From Rhodocytophaga aerolata (GTDB lineage Bacteria; Bacteroidota; Bacteroidia; Cytophagales; 172606-1): 64,000 nt of DNA. How positions within the stretch are numbered: the stretch's first letter is position 1; each line of letters opens with the position of its first letter. The stretch lies in NCBI RefSeq assembly GCF_030503435.1, contig NZ_JAUKPO010000014.1, positions 1 through 64,000 of the forward strand. The letters run 5' to 3'. The notes under the pieces were generated by a model that was given only the letters and a program-made list of their open reading frames with translations, was not told where the DNA came from and searched no databases. Positions 34,508 through 43,940 of this stretch are shown in pieces. The position numbers and the translations under genes are program-made.

Positions 34508-35422
34508 TTGAAACTTGCCGCAATTGACATTGGCTCCAATGCAGCCAGGCTACAAATTACAAATGTATTACACGACGGACCAGATGTTCATTTCAAAAAA
34601 GTAGAATACGTCCGTTTTCCCCTCAGGCTAGGCCACGATGTATTTACCATTAAAAGAATAAGTCCCGAACGTGAAGAAAAGTTAGTGAAACTATTGCACT
34701 CTTTTAAGCTGCTAATGGAACTTCACGAGGTAAAAGATTACTACATCTGCGCTACGTCGGCCATGCGGGAATCGGCTAACTGTTCAGAAGTCAGCGCACA
34801 TGTACAAAGCCGATTAGGCATGAAAATCCATGTGATTGATGGGAGCAAAGAAGCCGAACTCACCAACAAAGCTATTATCACCTATCTATCGCCGGATAAA
34901 AATTATATACATATAGATGTAGGTGGGGGAAGTACAGAGCTTAATTTGTACATTAACAAAGAAAAAGTGGCTGCCAAGTCGTTTAAACTAGGTTCTGTGA
35001 GGCATTTGGAACATAGTGAATCTCCGGTAACCTGGCGCAAAATGAAAGAATGGATAGAAGACCATGTGCTATCGGTACAAGGCACAATAATAGCGGTAGG
35101 CACCGGGGGGAATATAAGTAAGATTTATGATATGGCGGAAAGGAAAGAAGGTAATGCTATTCCGCGGGAAGAAGTGGTACGCGTGCAAACCTATATTGCC
35201 GGATATACATTAGAAGAGCGGATTAATCACCTGCAACTTAATCCTGACCGGGCCGATGTGATTGTGCCCGCCACTGATATTTACTTGTCTGCCATGAAAT
35301 GGGCCAAAGCCACCGAAATTATTGTACCCGATGTAGGCCTCAAAGATGGCATTATTCAAATGTTGTTTGAGAAACATAACCAGCCCCGGCAAATTAAGGC
35401 AGCCAACCGTAGCAGTATTTAA
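34508..35422 (+). CDS. ppx: Exopolyphosphatase/GppA family phosphatase
   Basis: 304 residues, the length of single-module Ppx/GppA proteins. The ASKHA-fold phosphate motifs are visible: AAIDIGSNAARLQI at the N-terminus, ATSAMRES near 87, HIDVGGGSTEL near 138 and AVGTGGN near 198. The family hydrolyses inorganic polyphosphate and/or pppGpp; which one cannot be told. It starts with TTG at 34508, since the conserved N-terminus begins right there. accA follows 44 bp downstream. Confidence 0.9.
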   Translation: MKLAAIDIGSNAARLQITNVLHDGPDVHFKKVEYVRFPLRLGHDVFTIKRISPEREEKLVKLLHSFKLLMELHEVKDYYICATSAMRESANCSEVSAHVQSRLGMKIHVIDGSKEAELTNKAIITYLSPDKNYIHIDVGGGSTELNLYINKEKVAAKSFKLGSVRHLEHSESPVTWRKMKEWIEDHVLSVQGTIIAVGTGGNISKIYDMAERKEGNAIPREEVVRVQTYIAGYTLEERINHLQLNPDRADVIVPATDIYLSAMKWAKATEIIVPDVGLKDGIIQMLFEKHNQPRQIKAANRSSI

Positions 35423-35431
35423 TTAAAATTC

Positions 35432-35439
35432 TAACTTTG
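35432..35439 (+). promoter_or_regulatory. Candidate -7 box upstream of accA
   Basis: TAACTTTG matches TAnnTTTG and would give a short leader of about 20 nt before the ATG at 35467. No clear -33 element is seen. Confidence 0.4.
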
Positions 35440-35466
35440 CAGACTATTTTATTTAAGTAACGAAAG

Positions 35467-36414
35467 ATGCTCCTTGACTTTGAGAAACCTATTGCAGACC
35501 TAGAGGCAAAATTGGCAGATATGAAACAGCTGGCACAAGACAAACATGTGGATGTACATACAGCTGTGAAATTTCTGGAAGAAAGTATAATTAAATTAAA
35601 GAAAGAAACGTACCAGAACTTAACCCGCTGGCAACGTGTGCAACTTTCGCGCCATTCCGAAAGGCCCTATACTTTAGATTATGTTTATAATATTACCGAT
35701 CAGTTTATTGAACTGTTTGGCGACCGCACAGTAAAAGACGATAAAGCCATGGTAGGCGGGTTTGGTGCTATTGATGGGCAAACCTTTATGATTATTGGGC
35801 AGCAGAAAGGCCGCAACACTAAGCAACGCCAGCAGCGTAATTTCGGCATGGCCAACCCGGAAGGCTATCGAAAAGCATTGCGGTTAATGAAAATGGCCGA
35901 GAAATTTAATAAGCCCATAGTTACCTTTATTGATACCCCAGGTGCCTATCCTGGTATTGAAGCAGAAGAACGCGGCCAGGGCGAGGCCATTGCCCGTAAC
36001 CTGCGGGAAATGTTTATGCTGAAAGTGCCTGTTATTTGTATCATTATTGGTGAAGGCGCTTCAGGCGGTGCCTTAGGTATAGCTATCGGCGATAAAGTAT
36101 TGATGCTGGAGAATACCTGGTATTCGGTGATTTCTCCTGAATCTTGCTCATCTATTTTGTGGAGAAGCTGGGAATATAAAGAACAGGCGGCAGAAGCTTT
36201 GAAACTAACCGCCGAAGATATGATGAAGTTCAAGCTGATAGATGGCATTATTGAAGAGCCTCTTGGAGGAGCACATACCGATATCAATCGTATGTCGCAA
36301 ACAGTAAAGCAGGAAATTATTCGCAACCTGGATATACTCAACCAGCTCACACCGCAGGAACGCATTAACCTTCGCATAGAAAAATTCTGTTCTATGGGTG
36401 TGTATATCGAGTAA
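35467..36414 (+). CDS. accA: Acetyl-CoA carboxylase, carboxyltransferase subunit alpha
   Basis: 315 residues, typical of AccA. Together with AccD it transfers the carboxyl group from biotin to acetyl-CoA, giving malonyl-CoA for fatty acid synthesis. The N-terminal coiled coil ([17 protein letters not shown]), [25 protein letters not shown] and YSVISPESC motifs are all present. It carries no zinc-finger motif, as expected for alpha. The MBL hydrolase gene follows after 25 bp. Confidence 0.96.
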   Translation: MLLDFEKPIADLEAKLADMKQLAQDKHVDVHTAVKFLEESIIKLKKETYQNLTRWQRVQLSRHSERPYTLDYVYNITDQFIELFGDRTVKDDKAMVGGFGAIDGQTFMIIGQQKGRNTKQRQQRNFGMANPEGYRKALRLMKMAEKFNKPIVTFIDTPGAYPGIEAEERGQGEAIARNLREMFMLKVPVICIIIGEGASGGALGIAIGDKVLMLENTWYSVISPESCSSILWRSWEYKEQAAEALKLTAEDMMKFKLIDGIIEEPLGGAHTDINRMSQTVKQEIIRNLDILNQLTPQERINLRIEKFCSMGVYIE

Positions 36415-36439
36415 CAGCAGTAGTTAATACATTATTTTC

Positions 36440-37288
36440 ATGCAGCTCCATACTATAGATACCGGTTTTTTTAAGTTGGATGGCGGAGCTATGTTTGGTG
36501 TAGTGCCCAAAACCATCTGGCAGAAAACCAACCCAGCCGACGAAAATAATATGTGTACATGGGCTATGCGGTGCTTGTTGGTAGAAGATGGAAACAAGCT
36601 GATTCTGATTGATAATGGCATAGGTACTAAACAAGACTCAAAATTTCTGAGCTATTACTACCTGCATGGCGAAGCCGACTTAATTTCTTCCATTCATAAA
36701 GCCGGGTATTTACCTGACCAGATTACCGATGTTGTTCTTACCCACCTCCACTTCGATCATTGTGGGGGCGGGGTACAATATAATGCCAGCCGGACAGGCT
36801 ATGAGCTTACGTTTAAAAATGCTAAATACTGGACAAATTCCTCTCACTGGCAATGGGCAACTCATCCCAATCCGCGTGAAAAGGCTAGTTTCTTAAAGGA
36901 AAACCTGCTGCCGATGCAGGAAAGTGGCCACCTGCATTTTATAGAAACAGACCAAGCTTCTCCCTTCACACATATAGATTTTATTTTTGTAGATGGCCAT
37001 ACAGAAAAAATGATGCTGCCCAGAATTAATTATCAGGGTAGAAAAATTCTGTTTGTAGCCGATCTGTTTCCTTCTACCAGCCATATTCCTATTCCCTATG
37101 TAATGGGTTACGACACCAGGCCCCTGCTGACTATGGAGGAGAAAACAAATGTACTTCATCAGGCAGCCGACGAAAACTATCTCCTGTTTTTTGAACATGA
37201 CCCTTTTGCTGCTTGTGCTACCGTAGCATATACCGAAAAAGGTATCCGTGTTAAAGAAAAAGGGCAACTAACCGATTTCCTTTCGTAA
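36440..37288 (+). CDS. MBL-fold metallo-hydrolase
   Basis: 282 residues with the metallo-beta-lactamase signature THLHFDHCGGG (HxHxDH), a later Asp in VADLFPSTSHIP and a terminal His in FFEHDPF. It binds two metal ions and hydrolyses an unidentified small ester, lactone or thioester. There is no signal peptide. It lies 25 bp after accA, so cotranscription is possible, though no functional tie is evident. Confidence 0.88.
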   Translation: MQLHTIDTGFFKLDGGAMFGVVPKTIWQKTNPADENNMCTWAMRCLLVEDGNKLILIDNGIGTKQDSKFLSYYYLHGEADLISSIHKAGYLPDQITDVVLTHLHFDHCGGGVQYNASRTGYELTFKNAKYWTNSSHWQWATHPNPREKASFLKENLLPMQESGHLHFIETDQASPFTHIDFIFVDGHTEKMMLPRINYQGRKILFVADLFPSTSHIPIPYVMGYDTRPLLTMEEKTNVLHQAADENYLLFFEHDPFAACATVAYTEKGIRVKEKGQLTDFLS

Positions 37289-37609
37289 GCGCGTTTCCTA
37301 TTAGTTCATAAATAATCCCCTCCTGCTAGACTTATTTTCATTTTCTACGTGTTTATAAACATAGAAGCATTAATTGTTTTACCTCTATACATAAGGCCGT
37401 ATTCATACTAAAGGTAGCTTACCTTCTTTCATAAACTTATCTCATGCAGAGAATTTTGCTTAATGGGTAATTTAGATCCATACAATTTCTCCCAATAGCC
37501 GGAATAATACAGATTTGAAAGAAAAGGTTAAATAGCTGACCGGGTATTTTTAAGGCTTAATGCCTTTTTGTGTAGCTAACAACCTTAATAAAACGTAACA
37601 AAATAACCG
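37289..37609. other. Non-coding stretch before the patatin gene
   Basis: About 320 bp without a gene. It holds the 12-bp palindrome TGTTTATAAACA (37350-37361). A promoter for the patatin gene must lie here but is not clear. Confidence 0.5.
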
Positions 37610-38383
37610 ATGAAAATAGGACTCGCATTATCTGGGGGTGGTGCCAAAGGATTTGCCCATTTGGGGGTAATGAAAGGCCTGCTAGAACAGGGATTTCAGC
37701 CGCAGATTATTTCAGGTGTAAGTGCCGGAGCCGTTGCAGCAGCTCTGTATGCAGCAGGCTATCATCCGGACAAAATTCTGGAAATATTTATTGCATCCAA
37801 GTTTCACCGGTTTATGCGAATTTCGGTAAGCTTTACCGGTATCCTGCGTATGGAACGGGTGGAGAAATTATATGAGATGTACCTTCCGGCTACTTTTGAA
37901 GATCTAAAAATTCCGGTAGTTGTATCAGCAACAGACCTTCAGGCTGGTAAAACTGTTTTTTTTGATAAGGGACCTTTAGTAAAGCCACTGATTGCCACTT
38001 GTTGTATACCTGGCATGTTTGAGCCTATGCGGATCGATGGCCGGATGTATGTAGACGGAGGTATATTGAATAACCTTCCTGTAGAACCTCTGATAGGCAA
38101 ATGTGACTATATTATTGGAGTACATACGAATCCCATAGACCCTGAGATGCCATTGCGGTCTATCCGGGCAATTATGGAAAGGACTTTATTATTGGCTGTT
38201 CAGAATAATGTAAAAGAACGGGCAGCTAAATGCAACCTGGTAATTGAACCTCCCACTTTACATCAATTTACTTCCTACGATGGCCGGAAGGCACGCCAAA
38301 TTTTTGAAATAGGCTATGAATACACGATGCAGTTAACCGAAAAACTAGCTTCATTTAAAAATCCTTTGCCAGTAGATTCGTAA
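37610..38383 (+). CDS. Patatin-like phospholipase
   Basis: 257 residues, a minimal bacterial patatin (RssA-like). The oxyanion-hole loop SGGGAKGFAHLG (8-19), nucleophile Ser38 in GVSAG and Asp149 in VDGG form the Ser-Asp dyad. There is no signal peptide, so it probably acts on the inner face of the membrane. An acyltransferase gene follows 90 bp downstream, suggesting a lipid-remodelling pair. Confidence 0.92.
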   Translation: MKIGLALSGGGAKGFAHLGVMKGLLEQGFQPQIISGVSAGAVAAALYAAGYHPDKILEIFIASKFHRFMRISVSFTGILRMERVEKLYEMYLPATFEDLKIPVVVSATDLQAGKTVFFDKGPLVKPLIATCCIPGMFEPMRIDGRMYVDGGILNNLPVEPLIGKCDYIIGVHTNPIDPEMPLRSIRAIMERTLLLAVQNNVKERAAKCNLVIEPPTLHQFTSYDGRKARQIFEIGYEYTMQLTEKLASFKNPLPVDS

Positions 38384-38473
38384 TTAAATTCCTTTCCCTG
38401 TTTTGTCGGTAAATAGATGAGAATACCAGAATCTTTCTAAATTGCACTATTTTCCGGGAAAATACGACAATTC

Positions 38474-39019
38474 ATGAGAGCAATTGCCAGGATTTATTTT
38501 GCCATTATCGGGTGGAGAACATACAATGGTATTCCTGCAGAGGTAAAAAAATATGTAATGATTGGGGCGCCACATACCAGCAATTGGGATTTTCCCATAG
38601 CCATGGCTGCTCTGTTACTAATGCGTGTTAAGGTTAATTATCTGGCTAAAAAGGAGTTATTTAAATTTCCTTTAGGAATTATTATGCGGTATTTTGGCGG
38701 TATATCCGTCGACCGCAGTAAAAATACCCGCATGGTAGATAGCATGATCAGCGAATTTAAAAAGCATAATGACTTGGTATTATTAGTGCCTCCGGAAGGT
38801 ACCCGTGGTTATGTTAAAGAATGGAAATCTGGGTTTTATTATGTGGCTTTGGGTGCCGGTGTACCAATTGCCCTAGCCTACCTGAACTATGCCAAAAAGG
38901 AAGCAGGTATTGCTAAGCTATTTTACCCAAGCGGCGATTATGCCAAAGATATTGAAGAGATAAAAAGCTTCTACAGAGGTATAACTGCCAAACATCCCGA
39001 AAGATCCAGTGTGCATTAG
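38474..39019 (+). CDS. Lysophospholipid acyltransferase-like protein (PlsC family)
   Basis: 181 residues. The acyltransferase HX4D motif is His34-Thr-Ser-Asn-Trp-Asp39, and the second block reads PPEGTRGY. It should acylate a lysophospholipid or related glycerol derivative at the membrane. The short length resembles the 1-acyl-glycerol-phosphate acyltransferase-related proteins common in Bacteroidota. It follows the patatin gene in the same direction and converges on the cobalamin-binding-like gene. Confidence 0.88.
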   Translation: MRAIARIYFAIIGWRTYNGIPAEVKKYVMIGAPHTSNWDFPIAMAALLLMRVKVNYLAKKELFKFPLGIIMRYFGGISVDRSKNTRMVDSMISEFKKHNDLVLLVPPEGTRGYVKEWKSGFYYVALGAGVPIALAYLNYAKKEAGIAKLFYPSGDYAKDIEEIKSFYRGITAKHPERSSVH

Positions 39020-39079
39020 CTAGTTATGTCATTCAGCCGGCAGCAGAAAATTGAATGCTTGTTGCTAGCAAAAAAATTG

Positions 39080-39859
39080 TTAGAACGCCTGTCTAATTTC
39101 TGCGTTGATGCTACGAATCAATTCCTTAAAATAAGCCGGTGAATAAAGCAGGCGGCTGCCATACCAGGAAAACATTTCGCCATCCACCAATTTTACAATT
39201 GCCTGTGGATATATTTCTTTAAAATAAGTCAGATGCTCTTCTTTAAACGGGTAAGGCTCAGATGATAAGAAGATATATTCAGGATTTGCCTCTGTCAATT
39301 GCTCTTTAGTGATCTGCGGGTACCTCTTTAGATGAGCAAATACATTGATAAACCCACATTTGCTTAGCATTTGATCAATAAAGGTGTGCGACGCAGCTAC
39401 CATATACGGATTTTGCCAGATAAAATACGCTACCGTTGGTGGATGTTTAAGTTGTGTAAGATCCTGAAAGGAGGTGAGAATAGTTTTTACCAACTCAGAG
39501 GCTTGTTGCTCTTTACCAGTTAGGCTCCCTATTTTATGTATCATGGCTAAAGCGTCTTCCATGGTCTTTATATCACTAATCCAGACAGGATACCTTTGTT
39601 GTAAAGCTTCTATGCCTTCTTTGTAGTTCTCCTCCTTATTCCCAATAATTAAGTCTGGTTGTAGCTGGTCGATCCGGGAGAAGTTGAAGTTTTTAGTGCC
39701 ACCAATAATTGTTTTTGTTTTTAATAAATGAGGCGGGTGAATACAAAATTTGGTAATGCCCACTATCCGTTCTTCCAAACCTAAATCTACCAGTAACTCC
39801 GTTTGAGAGGGAACCAGAGAAATAATGCGTTTTGGCAGACTAGGCAGAGTCATAGGCAA
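39080..39859 (-). CDS. BtuF-like helical-backbone metal/cobalamin-binding protein
   Basis: 259 residues with the substrate-binding fold of vitamin B12/siderophore ABC systems: RIISLVPSQTELLVDLGLEERIVGIT at the N-terminus, then QPDLIIGNKEEN and YIFLSSEPYPF. There is no signal peptide or lipobox, so it may be cytoplasmic and not a transport receptor. No permease or ATPase is adjacent. It follows the pseudouridine synthase gene by 17 bp on the same strand. Ligand unknown. Confidence 0.82.
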   Translation of the reverse strand: MPMTLPSLPKRIISLVPSQTELLVDLGLEERIVGITKFCIHPPHLLKTKTIIGGTKNFNFSRIDQLQPDLIIGNKEENYKEGIEALQQRYPVWISDIKTMEDALAMIHKIGSLTGKEQQASELVKTILTSFQDLTQLKHPPTVAYFIWQNPYMVAASHTFIDQMLSKCGFINVFAHLKRYPQITKEQLTEANPEYIFLSSEPYPFKEEHLTYFKEIYPQAIVKLVDGEMFSWYGSRLLYSPAYFKELIRSINAEIRQAF

Positions 39860-39876
39860 AAATGATCAGTTTTGTG

Positions 39877-40593
39877 CTATTTATTTTTTTCGAGTTGCTT
39901 AATTAATACAGCAAAATCTTTGGGATAAGGCGCCTCTACCGTGATGCGTTCACTATTCATTAAACTGAAACTTAAAGAGAAAGCATGCAATGCAACTCTT
40001 TGAATGAGGGGTAGTTCTTCTGTATCTTTTTTCAAATTAAACTTGCGTTTGATGCTAGATAAATAAATATACTCGCCGCCATACTGAGGGTCGCATACAA
40101 TGGGAGCTTTTAAAGCAGTTAGGTGAATACGGATCTGGTGCATACGGCCGGTAACAGGCCGGCATTGTACGAGCGTATGCTTGTGGTATAATTGCAGCGT
40201 ATCAAAAAAGGTTTCGGCTTCTTTACCCCGCTGCCGGTCTATTTTTACGCTACCATTGGTTAGTGGATAGATAGGCAGATAAACACAGATGCCTTCAAAT
40301 ACATGGATTCCACTTACTACTGCATGATATACCTTGTCTACCTGCCTCTTTTCAAACTGAATAGATAATGCCCGGTAAGCTTCCGGATGTTTAGCCAGGG
40401 CCAGGATACCAGAAGTTTCTTTATCCAGCCGGTGATTTACCTGAATATCTCCAAAATAGTCTCTGGCCATCCGTAGAATACTGGTGCCTTCGCCGGTACG
40501 CTCGTCCAGAGAAGCAATATGTGGAGGCTTATTTATGAGAATATAATCTTCATTTTCGAAAATAATTAAGTCTTTAAACGGTATGACGGGCAT
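39877..40593 (-). CDS. RluA-family pseudouridine synthase
   Basis: 238 residues. The RluA motif HRLDKETSG has catalytic Asp57. Other conserved blocks are NKPPHIASL near 21, GRMHQIRIHL, and the tail with HAFSLSF. It converts uridine to pseudouridine in rRNA or tRNA; the exact site is not predictable. There is no N-terminal S4 domain. It is probably cotranscribed with the BtuF-like gene downstream. Confidence 0.92.
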   Translation of the reverse strand: MPVIPFKDLIIFENEDYILINKPPHIASLDERTGEGTSILRMARDYFGDIQVNHRLDKETSGILALAKHPEAYRALSIQFEKRQVDKVYHAVVSGIHVFEGICVYLPIYPLTNGSVKIDRQRGKEAETFFDTLQLYHKHTLVQCRPVTGRMHQIRIHLTALKAPIVCDPQYGGEYIYLSSIKRKFNLKKDTEELPLIQRVALHAFSLSFSLMNSERITVEAPYPKDFAVLIKQLEKNK

Positions 40594-40684
40594 AGGTGAG
40601 ATAAAAGCAGTTAATAAAAAATGTAAAGGTAATGATTATGGTAAACATACCACTTGCTTAAGCTGTAAACTTTGGTATAAAACG

Positions 40685-40717
40685 AAATAGGCTGTATTGT
40701 AGAGATACAGCCTATTT
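40685..40717 (-). terminator. Terminator of the small heat-shock gene
   Basis: AAATAGGCTGTAT (40685-40697) and ATACAGCCTATTT (40705-40717) form a 13-bp stem. On the minus strand the tail reads CGTTTTATACC. It lies 28 bp beyond the stop of the Hsp20 gene. Confidence 0.8.
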
Positions 40718-40744
40718 ATATGCTTACTTATAAACTAAAACAGT

Positions 40745-41191
40745 TTAGGAAATACTGATCTGACGGGCAGATTTTTCTTTGGATTCTTCCCGCTTTGGTA
40801 AGCGTACATTTAATATACCATCGGTATAATTCGCTTCAATTTTCTCAGTATCAACTGTATTTGGTACTGTAAACGAACGTTGGAATGAAGTATACCCAAA
40901 CTCTTTGCGGGCATATTTACCTTTAGTATCTTCTGTAGAATGCTCGGTTTTAGAACCAATCGTTAATACATTGTTGTGAAAAGTTATCTGAAAATTCTCC
41001 TTCTTTAAACCTGGAGCAGCCACTTCAACTTTAAAAGCATCTGCAGTTTCTACCACGTTTACGGCAGGTACGGAACTAGTAAAATCCCGGCCTACAAAAT
41101 CTGATAAATCTCTGCCAAAAAAGTTTTCCAACAAATTTGAGAATGCAGGCAGATTTGAATTTTCATTAGAATTCCATTTTACGAGTGTCAT
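40745..41191 (-). CDS. Hsp20/alpha-crystallin small heat-shock protein
   Basis: 148 residues. An alpha-crystallin domain spans about 45-140: VNVVETADAFKVEVAAPGLKKENF, then FQRSFTVPNTVD and the GILNVRLPKREE edge strand. It holds unfolding proteins in an ATP-independent way. It is preceded by an unusually strong Shine-Dalgarno sequence for this phylum and followed by its own terminator, so it is a one-gene transcript. Confidence 0.95.
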   Translation of the reverse strand: MTLVKWNSNENSNLPAFSNLLENFFGRDLSDFVGRDFTSSVPAVNVVETADAFKVEVAAPGLKKENFQITFHNNVLTIGSKTEHSTEDTKGKYARKEFGYTSFQRSFTVPNTVDTEKIEANYTDGILNVRLPKREESKEKSARQISIS

Positions 41192-41199
41192 AGTTTTAT

Positions 41200-41208
41200 C
41201 CTCCTTTT
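41200..41208 (-). promoter_or_regulatory. Strong Shine-Dalgarno site of the Hsp20 gene
   Basis: On the minus strand AAAAGGAGG ends 8 nt before the ATG at 41191. A full anti-SD match is rare in Bacteroidota, whose genes mostly lack one; other starts in this window show none as clear. Confidence 0.75.
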
Positions 41209-41373
41209 ATATAAGTTGTTTACTATTCAATTGATGTACGTATACCCTTTAATCAACTTGAATGCCATCCCCTCAAATAAAACATTTTGACTACTCTTTG
41301 AGACATTTTGTCTTAAAATACTCAGTATGCAATGAATAAAACTGTCATTATGGCCTGACTGAGCAGTAAATAA

Positions 41374-41408
41374 CAAAAAAAGCGCAGCCTACTAGAAGCT
41401 GCGCTTTT
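41374..41408 (-). terminator. Terminator of the OmpH-like gene
   Basis: AAAAGCGCAGC (41378-41388) and GCTGCGCTTTT (41398-41408) form an 11-bp stem. The minus-strand tail is TTTTTTTGTTA. Confidence 0.88.
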
Positions 41409-41427
41409 GCAAAAGATGGAAGTAAAT

Positions 41428-42069
41428 TTATTTTTTAGGAGCTATTGGTGTGGCCGCCTTGGGTTGTTTATCATTATACTGTTTGTTCAATCCGGTCAAT
41501 ACTTCATTGGTTATCTCCAGGCTATTGTCGGCGAACAAAATGCCTCCGCCCCGGCTATAGCCCAACACTAGTCGGTAGGGCTTATCTTTCGTATATTCTT
41601 TCAGGTATTCAGTAATATTGCTATATAAATCTTCAATTTTACTTTGTTCTTCCTGTGCCAGCTGCTGACTTACTCTATCACGGTACTGCACTAATTCCTG
41701 TTGCTTTCTGTATAGATTCTGCTCGGTAAGTTGAGCTTGCTCCAGGGTCATGTTTCTGCCTTTTTGCTGATACGACACTGCTTCATTTTCCAAAGAACGG
41801 GCTCTTCCGCTTATATCTGTTTCCAGTTTTTTGCGTTTCTCTTCCAGTTCTTTAATAGAACTTTTGTAATAATCATAATTAAACAGCAGAGAATCAGAGT
41901 TGACATAAGCAATTTGTTGCATGGTGCCATCTGCCTTTACTAATGTATCTGCTTTGGTAGGAGTGGCCGTAGTAGCGGCTTTACTGGAGTTGCTTGAGAA
42001 GTGTAGGTAATACAATACAGCTACAGCTACCAGAAGCACGGCATTCAGGATTAATGATAAATTTTTCAC
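41428..42069 (-). CDS. OmpH/Skp-like periplasmic coiled-coil protein, membrane-anchored
   Basis: 213 residues. One N-terminal hydrophobic segment (LSLILNAVLLVAVAVLYYLHF) looks like an anchor, not a cleaved signal. The body matches OmpH/Skp: IAYVNSDSLLFNYDYYK, then a long coiled coil (KELEEKRKKLETDI to QLAQEEQSKIEDL), and a C-terminal strand with YRLVLGYSRGGGILFADNSLEIT. Skp chaperones hold outer-membrane proteins. It stands alone, unlike the two ompH genes next to bamA. Confidence 0.85.
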   Translation of the reverse strand: MKNLSLILNAVLLVAVAVLYYLHFSSNSSKAATTATPTKADTLVKADGTMQQIAYVNSDSLLFNYDYYKSSIKELEEKRKKLETDISGRARSLENEAVSYQQKGRNMTLEQAQLTEQNLYRKQQELVQYRDRVSQQLAQEEQSKIEDLYSNITEYLKEYTKDKPYRLVLGYSRGGGILFADNSLEITNEVLTGLNKQYNDKQPKAATPIAPKK

Positions 42070-42186
42070 GATTTAAGAATATTGTTAACTAGATAAGCAA
42101 AGATAGGTAAAAGAAATTATTTGTTTGAGCATAGACAACCATGTACCTGAATATCCTTTCCTACAGGTATAGTTTTACGAGGAGTA

Positions 42187-43146
42187 TCAGCCTTGTTTTA
42201 TTAAATAACCGATATAGACCATATACGCTACGAGTAGAACGGCTGCTTCCCATCGGTCAAGTTTACGGGCTTTGCCTGCAAACATAGCTATAAAAAGAAG
42301 GGCTGTGCCTATAACTACAACCAGAATATCCTGGTTCATAGCCGGGTTATAGGGTATAGGTTTAATAAGTGAACAAATAGAAAGAATTAAAAAGATATTG
42401 AAGATATTAGAACCTACTACATTACCTATGGCTATGTCGCTTCTGTTTTTGAGGGCAGCCACTACCGAGGTAGCTAATTCTGGCAGCGATGTACCGGCGG
42501 CTACGATGGTAAGGCCAATAAGTTTTTCACTTACACCAAATGTCTGAGCTATTTCTATGGCATTGTCTACAACCAGTTTGCCCCCAAGAATTAACCCGGC
42601 CAAGCCTGCCGCAATGAAGGCAATAGTTTTGGGCAATCCATAAATTTTTATGGGAGAGTCAGCTGCTGCCGGGTCATTTTCAATACTGACAAATACATAC
42701 CATATAAAAGCTGCAAAAAATACCAGTAAGATCAATCCATCCATCTGGCTAAGCACATTCTCTGTAGTATTAAATAGCCATACATCGTTGGCTAATATGA
42801 ATAAGAGTATGGCCGCTACTAAAGAATAGGGAATTTCTTTCCATACCGTACTAGACTGCACCAGAATGGGGTAAATAACACCTGCACAGCCCAGAATCAT
42901 GTATAAGTTGAAAATATTACTGCCAATAATATTACCAAAAGCTACTTCATTATGGCCTTGCACGCTGGAGATAGCACTCACAATAAGTTCAGGAGTAGAG
43001 GTGCCAAAAGCTACTACTGTTAAGCCAATGGCTAATTCAGATACCTTAAACCGTTTAGCCAGAGAGGAGGCGCCATTCACTAAAAAATTAGCCCCATAAA
43101 TTAACACAATAAAACCTATAATCAGTAGTACAAAATTCAGAACCAT
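42187..43146 (-). CDS. Calcium/sodium antiporter (YrbG-like CaCA family)
   Basis: 319 residues with about ten membrane helices. The two inverted alpha-repeats of the family are clear: GTSTPELIVSAI ... GNIIGSNIFN in the first half and GTSLPELATSVV ... GNVVGSNIFNIF in the second. The family exchanges Na+ for Ca2+ across the inner membrane. It is a single gene, divergent from the pabA-type gene. Confidence 0.94.
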   Translation of the reverse strand: MVLNFVLLIIGFIVLIYGANFLVNGASSLAKRFKVSELAIGLTVVAFGTSTPELIVSAISSVQGHNEVAFGNIIGSNIFNLYMILGCAGVIYPILVQSSTVWKEIPYSLVAAILLFILANDVWLFNTTENVLSQMDGLILLVFFAAFIWYVFVSIENDPAAADSPIKIYGLPKTIAFIAAGLAGLILGGKLVVDNAIEIAQTFGVSEKLIGLTIVAAGTSLPELATSVVAALKNRSDIAIGNVVGSNIFNIFLILSICSLIKPIPYNPAMNQDILVVVIGTALLFIAMFAGKARKLDRWEAAVLLVAYMVYIGYLIKQG

Positions 43147-43311
43147 AAAGAAAGAAGCCAGATAAATGAAAACCGTAATTTAATGGCGAAGGTAAACATA
43201 AGTAAACCTACTGAGTTGCTTATGCAGAAAAAATAGCGGCCAACCACAAACATTTCTTATACAAGCTGCATAACACCGGAAGAGAAGCAGATAATGTCCT
43301 ATCTTTGCTGC

Positions 43312-43881
43312 ATGGTGTTACTCCTGGATAATTTTGATTCGTTTACCTATACCCTGGCCGATTATATAGCCCAATGCGGAGCAACCTATAAAATAGTGCG
43401 CAATAATATAGCTTTAGAAGACATTATAGCTGAATCGTATCAAGGAATTATACTCTCTCCAGGGCCTCAAACGCCACATAAGGCAGGGAATTTAATGCAG
43501 GTAGTAGACTATTATGCGTTTAAACTGCCCATTCTAGGTATATGTTTAGGCCATCAGGCGCTGGGTATCCATTTTGGTGCCCAACTAACAAAGGCTATCC
43601 GGCCAATGCATGGTAAGTTATCTGCTGTAAGCTACCAGCCTGATTATTTATTTGACGGCCTACCAAAATCAGCGACAGTAGTTAGGTATCATTCGTTAAT
43701 TCTGGAAAATATACCTCAACCCTTGCAAACCATAGCTACTACAAGCAGTGGGGAAGTGATGGCCTTGCGGCATGGGGAGTTACCTATCCGTGGAATTCAG
43801 TTCCATCTGGAAGCCGCTCTTACATCACATGGATTGGCAATAATGCAGAATTGGGTAAAATTTAATAAAATAGCCTGTTGA
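43312..43881 (+). CDS. pabA: Aminodeoxychorismate/anthranilate synthase glutamine amidotransferase subunit
   Basis: 189 residues from the ATG at 43312 (LLLDNFDSFTYTLADY). It is a class I glutamine amidotransferase that supplies ammonia to chorismate enzymes. Cys78 in GICLGHQALG is the nucleophile, and His165 and Glu167 complete the triad. The usual FHPES block reads FHLEA here, so the Pro and Ser are changed while His and Glu stay. The partner synthase is not in the window, so folate versus tryptophan use is unsettled. A TATCTTTG box at 43300-43307 lies unusually close to the ATG, hinting at a very short leader. Confidence 0.88.
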   Translation: MVLLLDNFDSFTYTLADYIAQCGATYKIVRNNIALEDIIAESYQGIILSPGPQTPHKAGNLMQVVDYYAFKLPILGICLGHQALGIHFGAQLTKAIRPMHGKLSAVSYQPDYLFDGLPKSATVVRYHSLILENIPQPLQTIATTSSGEVMALRHGELPIRGIQFHLEAALTSHGLAIMQNWVKFNKIAC

Positions 43882-43940
43882 AGTTTTTAAACTTTATTTT
43901 ACTTTGCATAGTAAAAGTAGTAAATTAAGAATATTGTCAT

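Noticed and set aside
34293-34511. 72-codon open frame before the exopolyphosphatase gene
   Set aside because: No domain, no homologue recognised, and it runs into the start of the next gene in another frame.
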